Below, in pieces: positions 11,881 through 21,080 of a DNA stretch of 64,000 bases (the first letter of the stretch is position 1; every line of letters starts with the position of its first letter). Both the position numbers and the translations under genes were made by a program. The notes beneath the pieces are model-generated. The model was given only the letters and a program-made list of their open reading frames with translations, was not told where the DNA came from and made no database searches. Source of the DNA: Chaenocephalus aceratus. Its lineage: Eukaryota > Chordata > Actinopteri > Perciformes > Channichthyidae. Location of the stretch: contig CM043788.1 of the NCBI GenBank assembly GCA_023974075.1, forward strand, positions 21,188,996 to 21,252,995, given 5' to 3'.

Positions 11881-12999
11881 CCCCTCTCGAGTCACGTCTC
11901 AAGTCCCTACCCTATGTTCTGGTCTGTTGGAGGTTCCGCTGGGGGTCCTGCCAACTCCATGTCCTGTCCGGTTGGAGGCCCCGTCGACTACTCCTCTGCC
12001 AGGGGTCCTACCAATCGTATGTCTGTCCCGTTGGAGGTCCCGCCGTCTACTCTCCTGCCGGGGGGCCTGCCAGCTCCTTGTCCTGTCTCGTTGGGGGTCC
12101 ACCGACTACTCTCCTGCCGGGGGGGGGTTCTGCCAACTCTTAGTCCTGTGCCGTTGGAGGCCCCGCCGACTACTCTCCTGCCGGGGGTCCTGCCAACCCT
12201 TTGTCCTGTCTCGTTGGAGGTCCCGCCATCTACTCTCCTGCCGGGGGTCCTGCCAACCCTATGTCCTGTCCCGTTGGAGGTCCAGCAGACTACTCTTCTG
12301 CCGGGGGTCCTCCCAGCCCTATGTCCTGTCCCGTTGGGGGTCCCGCCGACTGCGCTTCTGCCGGGGGTCCTGCCAATCCTGTGTCCTGTCCCGTTGGGGG
12401 TCCCGCCGACTGCCCTCCTGCCGGGGGTCCTGCCAACTCCTGGTCCTCTTCCGTGGGGAGTCTTGCCGACACCTGTCCCACCGACTCCGGATCCTGTCCG
12501 GTCGACATCGGCTCCTGCCCGGCCTCCGGAGCTGTCCGGTCTTCGCCCTCGAGCCCGGCCCCCTGAGTGCAGCGGTCCTCGCCCTCGGGCCCGGTCCCCT
12601 GACTCTTCCTGCCGCTGCCTTCGCCCCTGCATGGTCCCCACCTTGGACTCTGTCTTGCCCCCGGGCCGTCCGCCCGAGTCCCCCTTTTTGGACTCCATCT
12701 TACCCCCGGGCCATCCGCCCCGAGACCCCTTCCTGGTCCTCTGCCTTGCCCCTGGGCCGTCCGCCCGAGACCCCTTCCTGGTTCTCTGCCTTGCCCCCGG
12801 GCCGTCCGCCCGGATCCCCCTTTTTGGACTCTGCCTTACCCCCGGGCCGTCCGCCCGAGACCCCTTCCTGGTCCTCTGCCTTGCCCCCGGGCCGTCCGCC
12901 CGAGACCCCTTCCTGGTCCTCGGCCGTGCCAGTTCCGTCCTCCTGACCCCCTCCTCCCACCCTGGTGGCTGTCTCTCTTTGTCGGGTTGTCTTGTGTGA
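11875..12999 (+). CDS. Retroelement proline-rich repeat ORF, unknown function
   Basis: A 374-codon open frame built almost wholly of tandem repeats. First come about nine copies of a 20-residue unit (core LLPGVLPTLCPVPLEVPP) from the 60-bp array. A linker with PRARPPE-type repeats follows, then six copies of a 15-residue unit (LAPGPSARDPFLVLC) from the 45-bp array. The frame runs across the start of the 3' LTR remnant at 12969, so its stop is not a natural one. GC content is much higher than the surrounding DNA. Long minus-strand frames over the same bases are likely shadows of the repeats. Proline-rich repeat proteins of this kind are seen in fish LTR elements, but I know no defined function, and translation is unproven. 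Confidence 0.4.
   Translation: MVPLSSHVSSPYPMFWSVGGSAGGPANSMSCPVGGPVDYSSARGPTNRMSVPLEVPPSTLLPGGLPAPCPVSLGVHRLLSCRGGVLPTLSPVPLEAPPTTLLPGVLPTLCPVSLEVPPSTLLPGVLPTLCPVPLEVQQTTLLPGVLPALCPVPLGVPPTALLPGVLPILCPVPLGVPPTALLPGVLPTPGPLPWGVLPTPVPPTPDPVRSTSAPARPPELSGLRPRARPPECSGPRPRARSPDSSCRCLRPCMVPTLDSVLPPGRPPESPFLDSILPPGHPPRDPFLVLCLAPGPSARDPFLVLCLAPGPSARIPLFGLCLTPGPSARDPFLVLCLAPGPSARDPFLVLGRASSVLLTPSSHPGGCLSLSGCLV
11933..12470 (+). repeat. 60-bp minisatellite, about 9 copies
   Basis: Tandem units of close to 60 bp with the core 'ccgggggtcctgccaaccc', clearest from 12181 to 12440, where successive copies start exactly 60 bp apart. Earlier copies near 12061-12130 differ by small indels. The unit equals 20 codons. 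Confidence 0.92.
12651..12933 (+). repeat. 45-bp minisatellite, about 6 copies
   Basis: Tandem units of 45 bp with the core 'cccccgggccgtccgcccga', one alternating subtype ending 'ctttttggactc' and another ending 'cttcctggtcctc'. The unit equals 15 codons. Confidence 0.92.
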
Positions 13000-13120
13000 T
13001 AACGAAGTTCGTCGGTGAGTGTTCTGTTTGTCTTTGTCGATATAGGTATCATAGCCTTGAAATAAAGGAGTTTTCAGTTATATCTGCATTTGGGTCCTAA
13101 TTCCAACACAAACCGTAACA
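12969..13120 (+). repeat. 3' LTR remnant (152 bp)
   Basis: Matches the 5' LTR from 'ctgtctctctttg' (4911) to the CA end, but lacks the first about 230 bp (U3 with the promoter box). It carries AATAAA at 13061-13066 and is followed by the ATATG target duplication at 13121-13125. The left part was lost by internal deletion. Confidence 0.88.
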
Positions 13121-13125
13121 ATATG

Positions 13126-13587
13126 GTCATGAGAAGTGTAAACTACAATCTGCTTGACAACTGAGCTCCAAAAAGCCTCTACAGAGTTGAGCCGGATAAA
13201 CACTGGTTGGTTGTTTACTCATGAAAAGCCAAGTCCCTTTAATGTCTTTTTCCTCTAGCTCTCTTTCTGAATCTGAGAGTACATTCAGCTTCCATACTGC
13301 GTTATCCCTTATATGGCATTTTGTGAATGGGTGTTGCTAGGTAACTGGAGTGCAGCAAAGCGTATAGCGACTCGGTTCTTGTATTAAGGATTAAGACCAC
13401 AGAACTAACTGGAGGAATTGCACAGAGAAGCTGTGGCATTAATGTTACTGTTTTGATGTTGGCACAGAACAGAGAAAGGGATGGTTTGTTTACGATGGTA
13501 AAGCATGTCAACATGTGTAGCAGTGGTTGATACCGCAACAAAGAATATTTTAGTTTACACTAGATAGATGTCTCAACAAGTACTGGC
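13126..13587. other. Non-coding DNA, nothing recognised
   Basis: Spacer between the LTR element and a hAT element. No feature identified. Confidence 0.5.
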
Positions 13588-13595
13588 AAGACAAG

Positions 13596-14332
13596 CAGGG
13601 CTGTATCCACCATTGAGGTCACAGAGGTCCGGACCTCGGTAATTTTTTCCTAGCTGTGTATAACAAAACATGTGAAATAATGGCAATAAACGGGATTCTT
13701 TGTAGTACTTCCATTTACTGATGATGGGGGCGCTGCATAACTACATAGCCTCGATTAAAGCAAACGACATGAAGACGACATGTATCAACAAACACCGCCG
13801 CCCGGGCCCTTTCTCATTTCTCTAATTCCCACCCTCGACTCCTATCTTCTTGTCTTAGTCCCGCCCACAGGAGATGCGAGCGGAGGAGTCGAAGAGGGGA
13901 ACCAAGGAGAGAGGAGGGGAAGCAGCAGGCGGTTCGAGAAAATTAGAAATCCTCTCCTCTGAGCGGTCATTTTAAAGACGTCCGTTAATGATGACAGGAG
14001 GCACAGCAGCAATGTCTGATGGACAGAACTGTGTTCATGATGACTTATATATTTAACTTTTAATTCATTCAGTGCAGTATAATGAGACAATAACAGGCTA
14101 CAGATGCAGACATACACACCACATATATATATATATATATACACAATTTCAGATTCAAACAAGTATGAGAGCACGCTCATAATAACGTAACGCTATCAGA
14201 GACTGGATATATCCGCGTATATCCGTATACACTGCGTGAATAAACTAGCTAGAGAGCTAAAGTTAATTACATTCATCCAACATGCTAGCATGTTTTGACC
14301 TCAGTATTTAGGTAATCCTGGATACGGCACTG
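13596..14332. mobile_element. hAT-type non-autonomous element (737 bp)
   Basis: The ends are CAGGGCTGTATCCA and TGGATACGGCACTG, an imperfect inverted repeat starting CAG, typical of hAT. A perfect 8-bp duplication AAGACAAG sits at 13588-13595 and 14333-14340. 'gacctc' blocks follow near both ends. The interior has a (TA)n run at about 14122-14142 and no transposase. Confidence 0.9.
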
Positions 14333-14420
14333 AAGACAAGCTGAGTCCTTTAGGAAGACCAGGCTGAACCAACAGTACACCCTTCCTTTTTTACAGCAAA
14401 CTTTAGACATTGCCTTAAGG

Positions 14421-15019
14421 CAGCAGTTCCCAACCTGTGGGCGCGGCCCCCTAGTAGTCCGCGAAGGCATTGCAAGTGGGCCGCCAAATTTATTTTTTAT
14501 TTAAATGTTATTTTGTACAGGCTAAAGACACAAACATGGACATAACAATAACATATAGGAGATGAAATTCCCATATCAGACCAAAACAAAAACAGAAGAA
14601 ATAAAGATACAGTACAGGATCACTTCAACATTTCACAAACAAAAATAGGTTGAAAACCAAAAACCACCAAAAACACAACATGGCAAGCATATTTATTGTT
14701 AATTTAATCTCACTCTTTGTTAGAGCTAATTATTTCCCATGTCATGGTGTGATGAGCCTCTGATTTCTTGTGGCAATAATTGTTTTCAAAATAAATTGTA
14801 TTTTTAATCTACTCTTCACAACACCTTAAATTAAGATTACTCCTTGATTGACTTTTCAAAATATGTATTTTAGCCAGAAGAATAGTTGTATTTATTAACT
14901 GTGTGCGGTCTTCATCAGAACTTTATTTAGCCTCCGTATTATGTATGGTTGAATGTGGGCCGCGAAAACATTTTTGATTCTTAAGTGGGCCCTGAGTTGA
15001 AAAAGATTGGGAACCGCTG
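14421..15019. mobile_element. hAT-type non-autonomous element (599 bp)
   Basis: The ends are CAGCAGTTCCCAACC and TTGGGAACCGCTG, with 'gtgggc' blocks just inside. The 8-bp target duplication CCTTAAGG lies at 14413-14420 and 15020-15027 and is itself a palindrome. No transposase frame. It is a different family from the 13596 and 2137 elements. Confidence 0.92.
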
Positions 15020-15194
15020 CCTTAAGGGATATCTGAGAATTCTTTATACTAGTACCCATTGGCTATCGGCATGACAATGATAAGCTTTTGGGGCACAGCG
15101 TTATATTTCTGGGTTTTGGTTTAGCAGCAGATGTTATGGCAAAAACTTCCTCTTTTGAACGCTGGTCATGAGAACATTGAGATCCAAGATTTAA

Positions 15195-15906
15195 AGGTCC
15201 TATTCATATGCATTTCTGGTTATTACCCGTCCCCTTGTGTGTTATGTAGCTTTTTCTGCATGTAAACGGTCTGCAAAGTCACAAACCCTCAAAGTACAAC
15301 CCTGTAGCGAGTAAAACTCTAACACAGAAAAGACGTGTTTATGCTGCCCCAGAACGCCTCGTTGTATATTTTTCTTTTTCCATTGTTTTCTTCCGGGGCA
15401 GGTTGATGTCACTCAGTCCAAATGGACCAATCCACACACTCACTCACTCACTCAGCAGAGCTCAGACCCCACGCAGCAACCAGGAAACGACACCAGTAAT
15501 CCACCTCACACTGTCCGCTCCTCGAGCCCCACAGGGCGGAGCAGCGGGCGCCGCAACGTCCCGCCAACATGGCACCCAGACCCCACGCAGCATTCTCATC
15601 TGTTTGTCATTACTGGTGTCATTTTCTGGTTGCTAACAAACGCCATTGTAAAACATAAACAATGATGTTCAGCTGACTAATCAGAACAGAGTGGGCGAGC
15701 TGACCAATCAAAGCACAGTGGGCTCATAGGGCGGGCGGGGGGCAGGAGCTCCAACAAGCCGTTTAAGACAGAGTGAATACACATAGTATCCAGAGATGCT
15801 GTATGAGAAACCAATGTGATTTTGGAACATTGAACAATGTAAATCTATTCTAGTAGACCTCAACAATGGAATTATGATCAGTAGAAATTACCAAAATATG
15901 GGACCT
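15195..15906. mobile_element. TTAA-flanked MITE (712 bp)
   Basis: TTAA flanks both sides (15191-15194 and 15907-15910). The ends are AGGTCCTAT and ATGGGACCT. TTAA targets occur in piggyBac and Kolobok superfamilies. From memory, elements ending in 'atatgggacctttaa' are very common in spiny-rayed fish genomes. There is no transposase frame. The GC-richer middle (15400-15760) contains GACCAATC-type motifs. Confidence 0.85.
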
Positions 15907-16095
15907 TTAAATTGGAGTTGAGACAACGTCTACAACCAGATTATTTCAAGTAACCAGTGTGCAAGCTAATTTTAAAATAACAAACGTTAAATAATCAAGG
16001 AAAGATAGATGATGGGTTTCAACTTTTGCATTTTGGCCAATGCATTCCACCTCTTTTGCTATCCACATGAACCATTTACCTGCATTCAACTAAAG

Positions 16096-16473
16096 CAGGG
16101 GTCTCAAACTCAAGGCCCGGGGGCCAAATCCGGCCCGCGACTTCATTGTATGTGGCCCCGCAAGAGCTAGCAAAGAATATAATACGTTTATTATACGGTT
16201 ACATGCCACTTTACAGAAGCACGTCACCCATAAACTACATGTCCCACAATGCATCTCGTTTTGTGACATGCGCACTGAAGAGACTTGCAATTATTTGCCC
16301 TGGACTTCTGCTTTCAGACGTAGTTAATTACGAAGTTATTATCCTATCCCATAATAATCCAATTCAGAGGCAATAATGTAATATAAATTATACATTATTT
16401 TATATATTATATATTTATATAGTTACAACCGGCCCTTTGAGTGCAAGCGATGAAATTGAGTTTGACACCCCTG
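16096..16473. mobile_element. hAT-type MITE, copy 2 (378 bp), inverted relative to copies 1 and 3
   Basis: The ends are CAGGGGTCTCAAAC and GTTTGACACCCCTG, with a perfect 8-bp duplication AACTAAAG at 16088-16095 and 16474-16481. It belongs to the same family as 2137-2522 in the opposite orientation. It is non-coding. Confidence 0.93.
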
Positions 16474-16709
16474 AACTAAAGCCTGTGATTGGTCAATACA
16501 CGGACTACATAACACTTCAGATAACAACATTTGCTTATGAAGAATCTGTTTATAGGGATTATAGGATTCTGCTATGCTTTGTGGTGTAAGAAGACTATCC
16601 ACATTGGCTATCTTTAATCAATCATGATCTTTAACTCTTCACCTCTGTTTCTTATTTCTTACCCTGTTCCCTCAACCTAGGGGAGTGCATTGACATAGAC
16701 ACGTTGTTG

Positions 16710-16825
16710 TAACTGCTCGGGTCTTGATGGACTGAGTGGGGAAGTTCATGAGATATTCTCACTAAAGGGTTAGGGTGAATATCTCACAAACTTCCCCACT
16801 CAGTCCATCAAGACCCGAGCAGTTA
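16710..16825. repeat. Snap-back palindrome (about 52-bp arms)
   Basis: The left arm 16710-16762 and right arm 16775-16825 are reverse complements apart from a 2-base indel and two mismatches, around a 12-base loop. The outer arms start 'taactgctcgggtcttgatg' and end 'catcaagacccgagcagtta'. A transcript or single strand of this DNA would form a very stable hairpin. Confidence 0.93.
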
Positions 16826-16904
16826 TACAGAAGTCCAAGGCAAGGCACGGGCCGGCGCATCTCGGTCAAAGTAATCCCTAGCCATATGAACTTTGACCCT
16901 AGGA

Positions 16905-17387
16905 CAGGGGTGTCAAACTCAATTTCATCACGGGCCACATTCGCATTGTGGTTGCACTCAAAGGGCCGGTTGTAACTTTAAAGACTATATCAAAATACAT
17001 ATAAAAATATTTAATATATATAAAATAATGTATTATTACATTATTGCCTCTGCATTGGATTATTATCGGATAGGGTAATAATAACTTCATAATTAACTAC
17101 GTCTGAAAGTAGAAGTCTGGGGCAAATAATTGCAAGTCTCTTCAGTGAGAATGTCACAAAATGATTTAAAAAGAAAAGCCAAAACATTTTGGGAAAAAAA
17201 ATCTAAATCTGAGAAAAAGTCAAATTCTAAGAAAAAAAGGCATATTTTGAAAAAAAAGACAAATTCTGAGAAAGTAGAATGTAACCATATAATAAACATA
17301 TTATATTTTTTGCAAGCTCTTATGGGGCCACAGAAAATAAAGTCGCGTGCCGGATTTGGCCCCCGGGCCTTGAGTTTGACACCCCTG
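16905..17387. mobile_element. hAT-type MITE, copy 3 (483 bp), nested in fold-back element
   Basis: The ends are CAGGGGTGTCAAAC and GTTTGACACCCCTG. A perfect 8-bp duplication CCCTAGGA lies at 16897-16904 and 17388-17395. It is in the same orientation as copy 1, and about 100 bp longer because an A-rich repeat tract (about 17165-17280) occupies its middle. Confidence 0.93.
17165..17280 (+). repeat. A-rich degenerate tandem tract inside hAT copy 3
   Basis: Runs of A separated by 'gtcaaattct' or 'gacaaattctgag' variants with a rough 20-bp period. Copies 1 and 2 of the MITE have ordinary sequence at this point, so the tract was acquired by this copy. Confidence 0.75.
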
Positions 17388-17543
17388 CCCTAGGAGGTAG
17401 GGGACAGAGGTGGAGAGGCACAACGTGTCTACGTCAATGCACTTCCCTAGGATAGGTTGAGGGAAAGGGGTAAGAGGTAAGATATAGAGGTGAAGAGGTC
17501 TTTACCACCAGCGGCTCTTGCAGTAATAGGTAGTGTACCTAAT

Positions 17544-18289
17544 GGCACATTTCCACTACAGCGCGGAGCTCGCTTTAAGCGTGCAGAGCCGTGCGGGGCC
17601 CGTTTTTGGTTGCGTTTCCACTTAGCGTAGTACCGGCTAGCGGGTACTATTTCCCAGTTTTTCTGGCCCCATAAATTCGAGGTTCTTTCCGGGCCAACAA
17701 CCAGGCTGAGTATGCTAAACTGGAGAGAGAATCACTAACAAGGGGGCTACAACTACAACAAGATGAACATATTTTACCGTGATTTAATTGTAATACACGT
17801 TTCAAAATGATGCCGAAGTAACAACATACTGATACCGGTTAGTAAAAACCATGAATTAATGCTTTGACAAGTCTGCAGACAGACGGCAGGCGAAAAACCT
17901 TTTAAAATGCGTGTTGTCTAAATGGAGATCGTCTAAGCTAACGCTGTATATGCTCCGACCGTCCACACTTACAACAATGGCCTATACAGACATAAATAAA
18001 CCAGCGACTGTATTCGCCATGACACAGGCAGTCTGTGGTTTGTACTTGTTTAACTTTTGTCTAGTTTATATCTAACAGATATGAGGAGCTGTGAGCTTGA
18101 GTGCTAACAGCTAACGGCTGATGTTGTTTTTCTGGAGTTCTCATTGAAGATGACGTCACGGCTCCACCTACACTGCGTTACTATAGATACTACCCCAGTT
18201 CCTAAACTGTAATGGAAATGCGCCATGAAGTGAGCGAGTCCTAACAAGGCCTAGTCATACCGAGCGAGGCCGTGTAGTGGAAATGTGCC
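17544..18289. mobile_element. TIR DNA transposon, non-autonomous (746 bp)
   Basis: The ends are GGCACATTTCCACTAC and GTAGTGGAAATGTGCC, a 16-bp exact inverted repeat, with 'gcggagctcg' and 'cgagcgaggc' just inside. No target duplication is evident, so the superfamily is unclear. A block of about 380 bp within it (about 17765-18130) also occurs at about 56870-57240 in an element with other ends. Confidence 0.82.
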
Positions 18290-18478
18290 TTTATTGTCCC
18301 AAATGTGCACAATGTAGTGACTGCTTTTCGTCTTTTTGTTTACTTAGTTGTGTTTTCTATATTTTATATGTCCGTGTTATGTGTAAGAACGTGTAACGTT
18401 GCTGCCTTCTTGGCCAGGTCAGCATTGTAAATGAGATTTTGTCTCAATGTTTTCATCCGGTTAAATAAAAAAATAAAT
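18290..18478 (+). mobile_element. L2-like LINE 3' end fragment
   Basis: The block 'gagattttgtctcaatg', then 'ccggttaaataaaaaaataaatg', resembles the 3' UTR and simple-repeat tail of fish L2 LINEs. Only the 3' end is present, plus about 150 bp of likely UTR with an uncertain left border. Confidence 0.6.
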
Positions 18479-18810
18479 GTATGGCTTTCAATTTCGGTGC
18501 CATCTCTTGGGAAACATACCAGATCTTAATGAGACAAATCCCAGACACCTGTTTTAAGTTTGAGATACTTGGAAGTTATTTTCTTGCTGTACTACTCACT
18601 TCAACAGATGATCCAAAAAAAAGAAACAACCTCAGCTCTTGAAGACTCTGAAGTTGGTCCAAGTCTAAAAACCCAATCAGGCCCAAAGCAGAGGTGATTT
18701 ACTTGCCCAGCTTGGTGAAACCAGTTTAAGCCTCTTAACTAGGAAGAGCCTTCATGTTACCCCTCCAGCACACTAGAATTACATAAACTGCACAAGCAAC
18801 CAACCGGTCC

Positions 18811-19742
18811 AACACACTCTCACTCCATAATGGACCAGGAGTGACGTTTGGTCAGGGTCCCGTGATGGAAAAAACCCACAGCAACACAGAAAAGATGGTC
18901 TTAACATGACCCAGCGGTCTAGTAGTTAATAAAAAACAATAATATCAAAACAAAATATTACTAACTTTATTGTGAAATTCAAACTGAACGGTAAAAGAAT
19001 AGTTTCCGGTCTATTCTGAGCCCGATCTCTGTAGATAAATTAAAAAAAAAACTTCGACAGATGTGTAATATATTTAATGCAACCGAACCATTTATTACAA
19101 TGCATTCATGTGATGACTTTCAAAGAGTAAAGCAAGCACTGCTGAATAAAGTATGATTTTATCTTTTACGAAACGTTTTTTTTTTTCATATGGAATGCAG
19201 TTGTAGGTCAACCAATCACAGAGCTTGACAACTAATCACGGGGTTTGTCAAACAGAGCACATGGTGTAGTCCTAAACGATAGCTGGGGATTCTGGGTAGT
19301 GTAGTGTCTTCTGCCATCCTTTACTCAGAAAAAATATTTGTTTCAGCGAATCAAAGGGGAAAAATACAAAAGCATTGCACACAATTTAAACCAATCAATG
19401 TTGTGTAATTAACCAGGATAATCTGGTGTTTTTTAGTCGATGAGTAGTGCAGATATCACTGTAAAATCAATCGACAGTAAGGGGAATACTTACTTCCGGG
19501 TGTACAATTCTCCGTTATCCAATGGGAATGAACGCTCACATTGCCTTTAAGGGCAGCCGACACAAACGAATGCCGTGCTTCCATGAGCGTCAAATCCCGC
19601 CGCAGATGGGAATACATTGCAATCAGTTGAAAGCTATTTGCGTCCATTTATGAAGCTGAAGGAGCATAGGAGCATCACAACTGCACGCCACGGGACCCTG
19701 ACCAAACGTCGCTCCTGGACGATTATGGAGTGAGAGTGTGTT
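18811..19742. mobile_element. Long-TIR DNA element (932 bp)
   Basis: Exact ends AACACACTCTCACTCC and GGAGTGAGAGTGTGTT open an inverted repeat of about 54 bp (18811-18864 and 19689-19742) with few mismatches. The flanking octamers ACCGGTCC and AACGGTCA agree at 6 of 8 bases and may be an aged 8-bp target duplication. There is no transposase. An internal segment (19211-19488) recurs inverted at 24108-24380. Confidence 0.78.
19211..19488. repeat. Left arm of a distant inverted repeat pair
   Basis: About 280 bp matching the reverse complement of 24108-24380, with blocks such as 'aatcacagagcttga', 'gtagtgtagtgtcttc' and 'gcagatatcactgt'. Differences are spread throughout, so this looks like two old copies of one repeat family rather than a recent inversion. 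Confidence 0.8.
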
Positions 19743-19750
19743 AACGGTCA

Positions 19751-21080
19751 AACATCTGGAACAGCTGATTGCACACAGTGAGTCAGTGACCACCTCCTCA
19801 TACTGGATGGTGACAGAAACGTCAGTCATTCCGACCCTGAGCTGCAGTAATGATGATCCAAATCTGTGCTCCTCTTCACCAAACTGTCATTTTGATTCCA
19901 GTCATTTTAACATGGATAACTTCCAGGTAATGCAACAATTCAAATACAAATACGATTATGTCACACTCTTTCAAGGAGCAAATTAGTTATTGAAGGTTTT
20001 AATCATTCTGTTTAAAATAAGGACATTCTTAGTTTGGCATAGGTGCATTCAAATAAGTGAGGGATGGCCCTTGCTCTCTACCCAGCACCTACAAGACTGT
20101 TGAGACTGATTTACCCTCCTAAATTAATTTGCACTCAGGATGAATGGTAGGTAATTCACACACAATTTCCTGTGGTCATCAACATGTCATGTTTAACTAT
20201 TCAGCATGTCTTGTTAATGCTGACCCTTTATGATTGTTAAAAGCCAATGCATGTCGCACCTGGTTAGCTGTGAGATTCAGCCAGCTGTCCACAGTATGGC
20301 CATGCTCCACATGAATTATGGGTAGCTACTTGTGTGGTCGAAGGTCAATAATTAGGTTTTCCTCTTTTCTCTATCATCCAGTTTCTATCTCATATCTTCC
20401 TCACTTATCTGTAGTTTTATTATTTCTCAATTTTCCCGCCATTTGGCTGATTTTCACTTTTATCATATTTCAGTAGACTTTTCTTTGTTTCATTACTCTC
20501 TTTCTGTTGTCGGCACAACATTAAATAAGACACAACAGGGAGCTGGGTACACTGTGACGTAAACTTGCAAGCATAAATGCATTTGCGCACGGTGAGTGTG
20601 GATTAACAATGTTATTTTGGTCTGTATTTGAGGATGTTATAGCCCTTTGATCCTTAATAAAATTCATTTGGAAGAGAAGAAAGGAAAATCCTGCCCTCTT
20701 TTCTAAATGCCTACATCATTCAAATATGTGCTGCATGTTTAATATCTACACCACATATCACTATTAGCACTCTGGATGGATGGATAGATACATTTCTAGA
20801 TTATTTTCTCCTCGCACTTTATCTCACACTTTCTGCCTCCTCTCCCTCACACTTGCGTCAGCACTTCTGCCTTCTGATGAATATATGAATGAGATTAAAA
20901 CACAGAGACACACACACACATACTGTACACTGTCTCGCTCCCCATCCAGCTCATAGCCTACACCACAGAGTACATTTCATGCAATTATTAAAGTCCACTA
21001 ACTTTTTTCAACTTCTTTAAAAACTGAATTGGTGACAGTTCTTCATAGATATATTGTAAATATTTATATATCATATAAAG
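19751..21080. other. Non-coding DNA, nothing recognised
   Basis: AT-rich sequence with a short GGAT/GATA run near 20773. No exon or bordered repeat was identified. Confidence 0.5.

Larger units (their letters stand above)
4681..13120 (+). mobile_element. Non-autonomous LTR retrotransposon, nested (8.4 kb overall)
   Basis: The element begins TGTTAGGATTTG and ends CAAACCGTAACA, so it has TG...CA ends with a short inverted repeat. It is flanked by a 5-bp duplication ATATG at 4676-4680 and 13121-13125. The 5' LTR is in two pieces, 4681-4959 and about 10709-10816, split by a LINE. The 3' LTR is a remnant at 12969-13120. The TATTTAAG box (4892-4899) and the AATAAA signals (10754-10759 and 13061-13066) both fit plus-strand transcription. 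The interior, 10817-12968, is about 2.15 kb and has no protease, RT, RNase H or integrase. It holds only proline-rich repeat frames. The family (Gypsy or other) cannot be assigned without a pol gene. Confidence 0.85.
16634..17498. mobile_element. Fold-back element with long inverted ends
   Basis: The left arm, from about 16634 ('ctcttcacctct' through 'cctcaaccta' to 'gtgcattgacatagacacg'), is repeated inverted at about 17424-17498, giving arms of roughly 75 bp. A possible 6-bp duplication TCTTTA lies at 16628-16633 and 17499-17504. Next to the left arm is a near-perfect hairpin (16710-16825). A hAT MITE (16905-17387) is inserted inside, so the original element was only about 375 bp. No protein is encoded and I cannot assign a superfamily. 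Confidence 0.75.

Noticed and set aside
11988..13052. 354-codon open frame on the minus strand
   Set aside because: It is the antisense reading of the 60-bp and 45-bp arrays. Codon-multiple repeats free of stops stay open on both strands, and LTR promoter and polyA signals point to the plus strand.
16906..17393. Coding potential in open frames over hAT MITE copy 3
   Set aside because: The frames arise from MITE ends and the A-rich tract, and non-autonomous hAT MITEs encode nothing.
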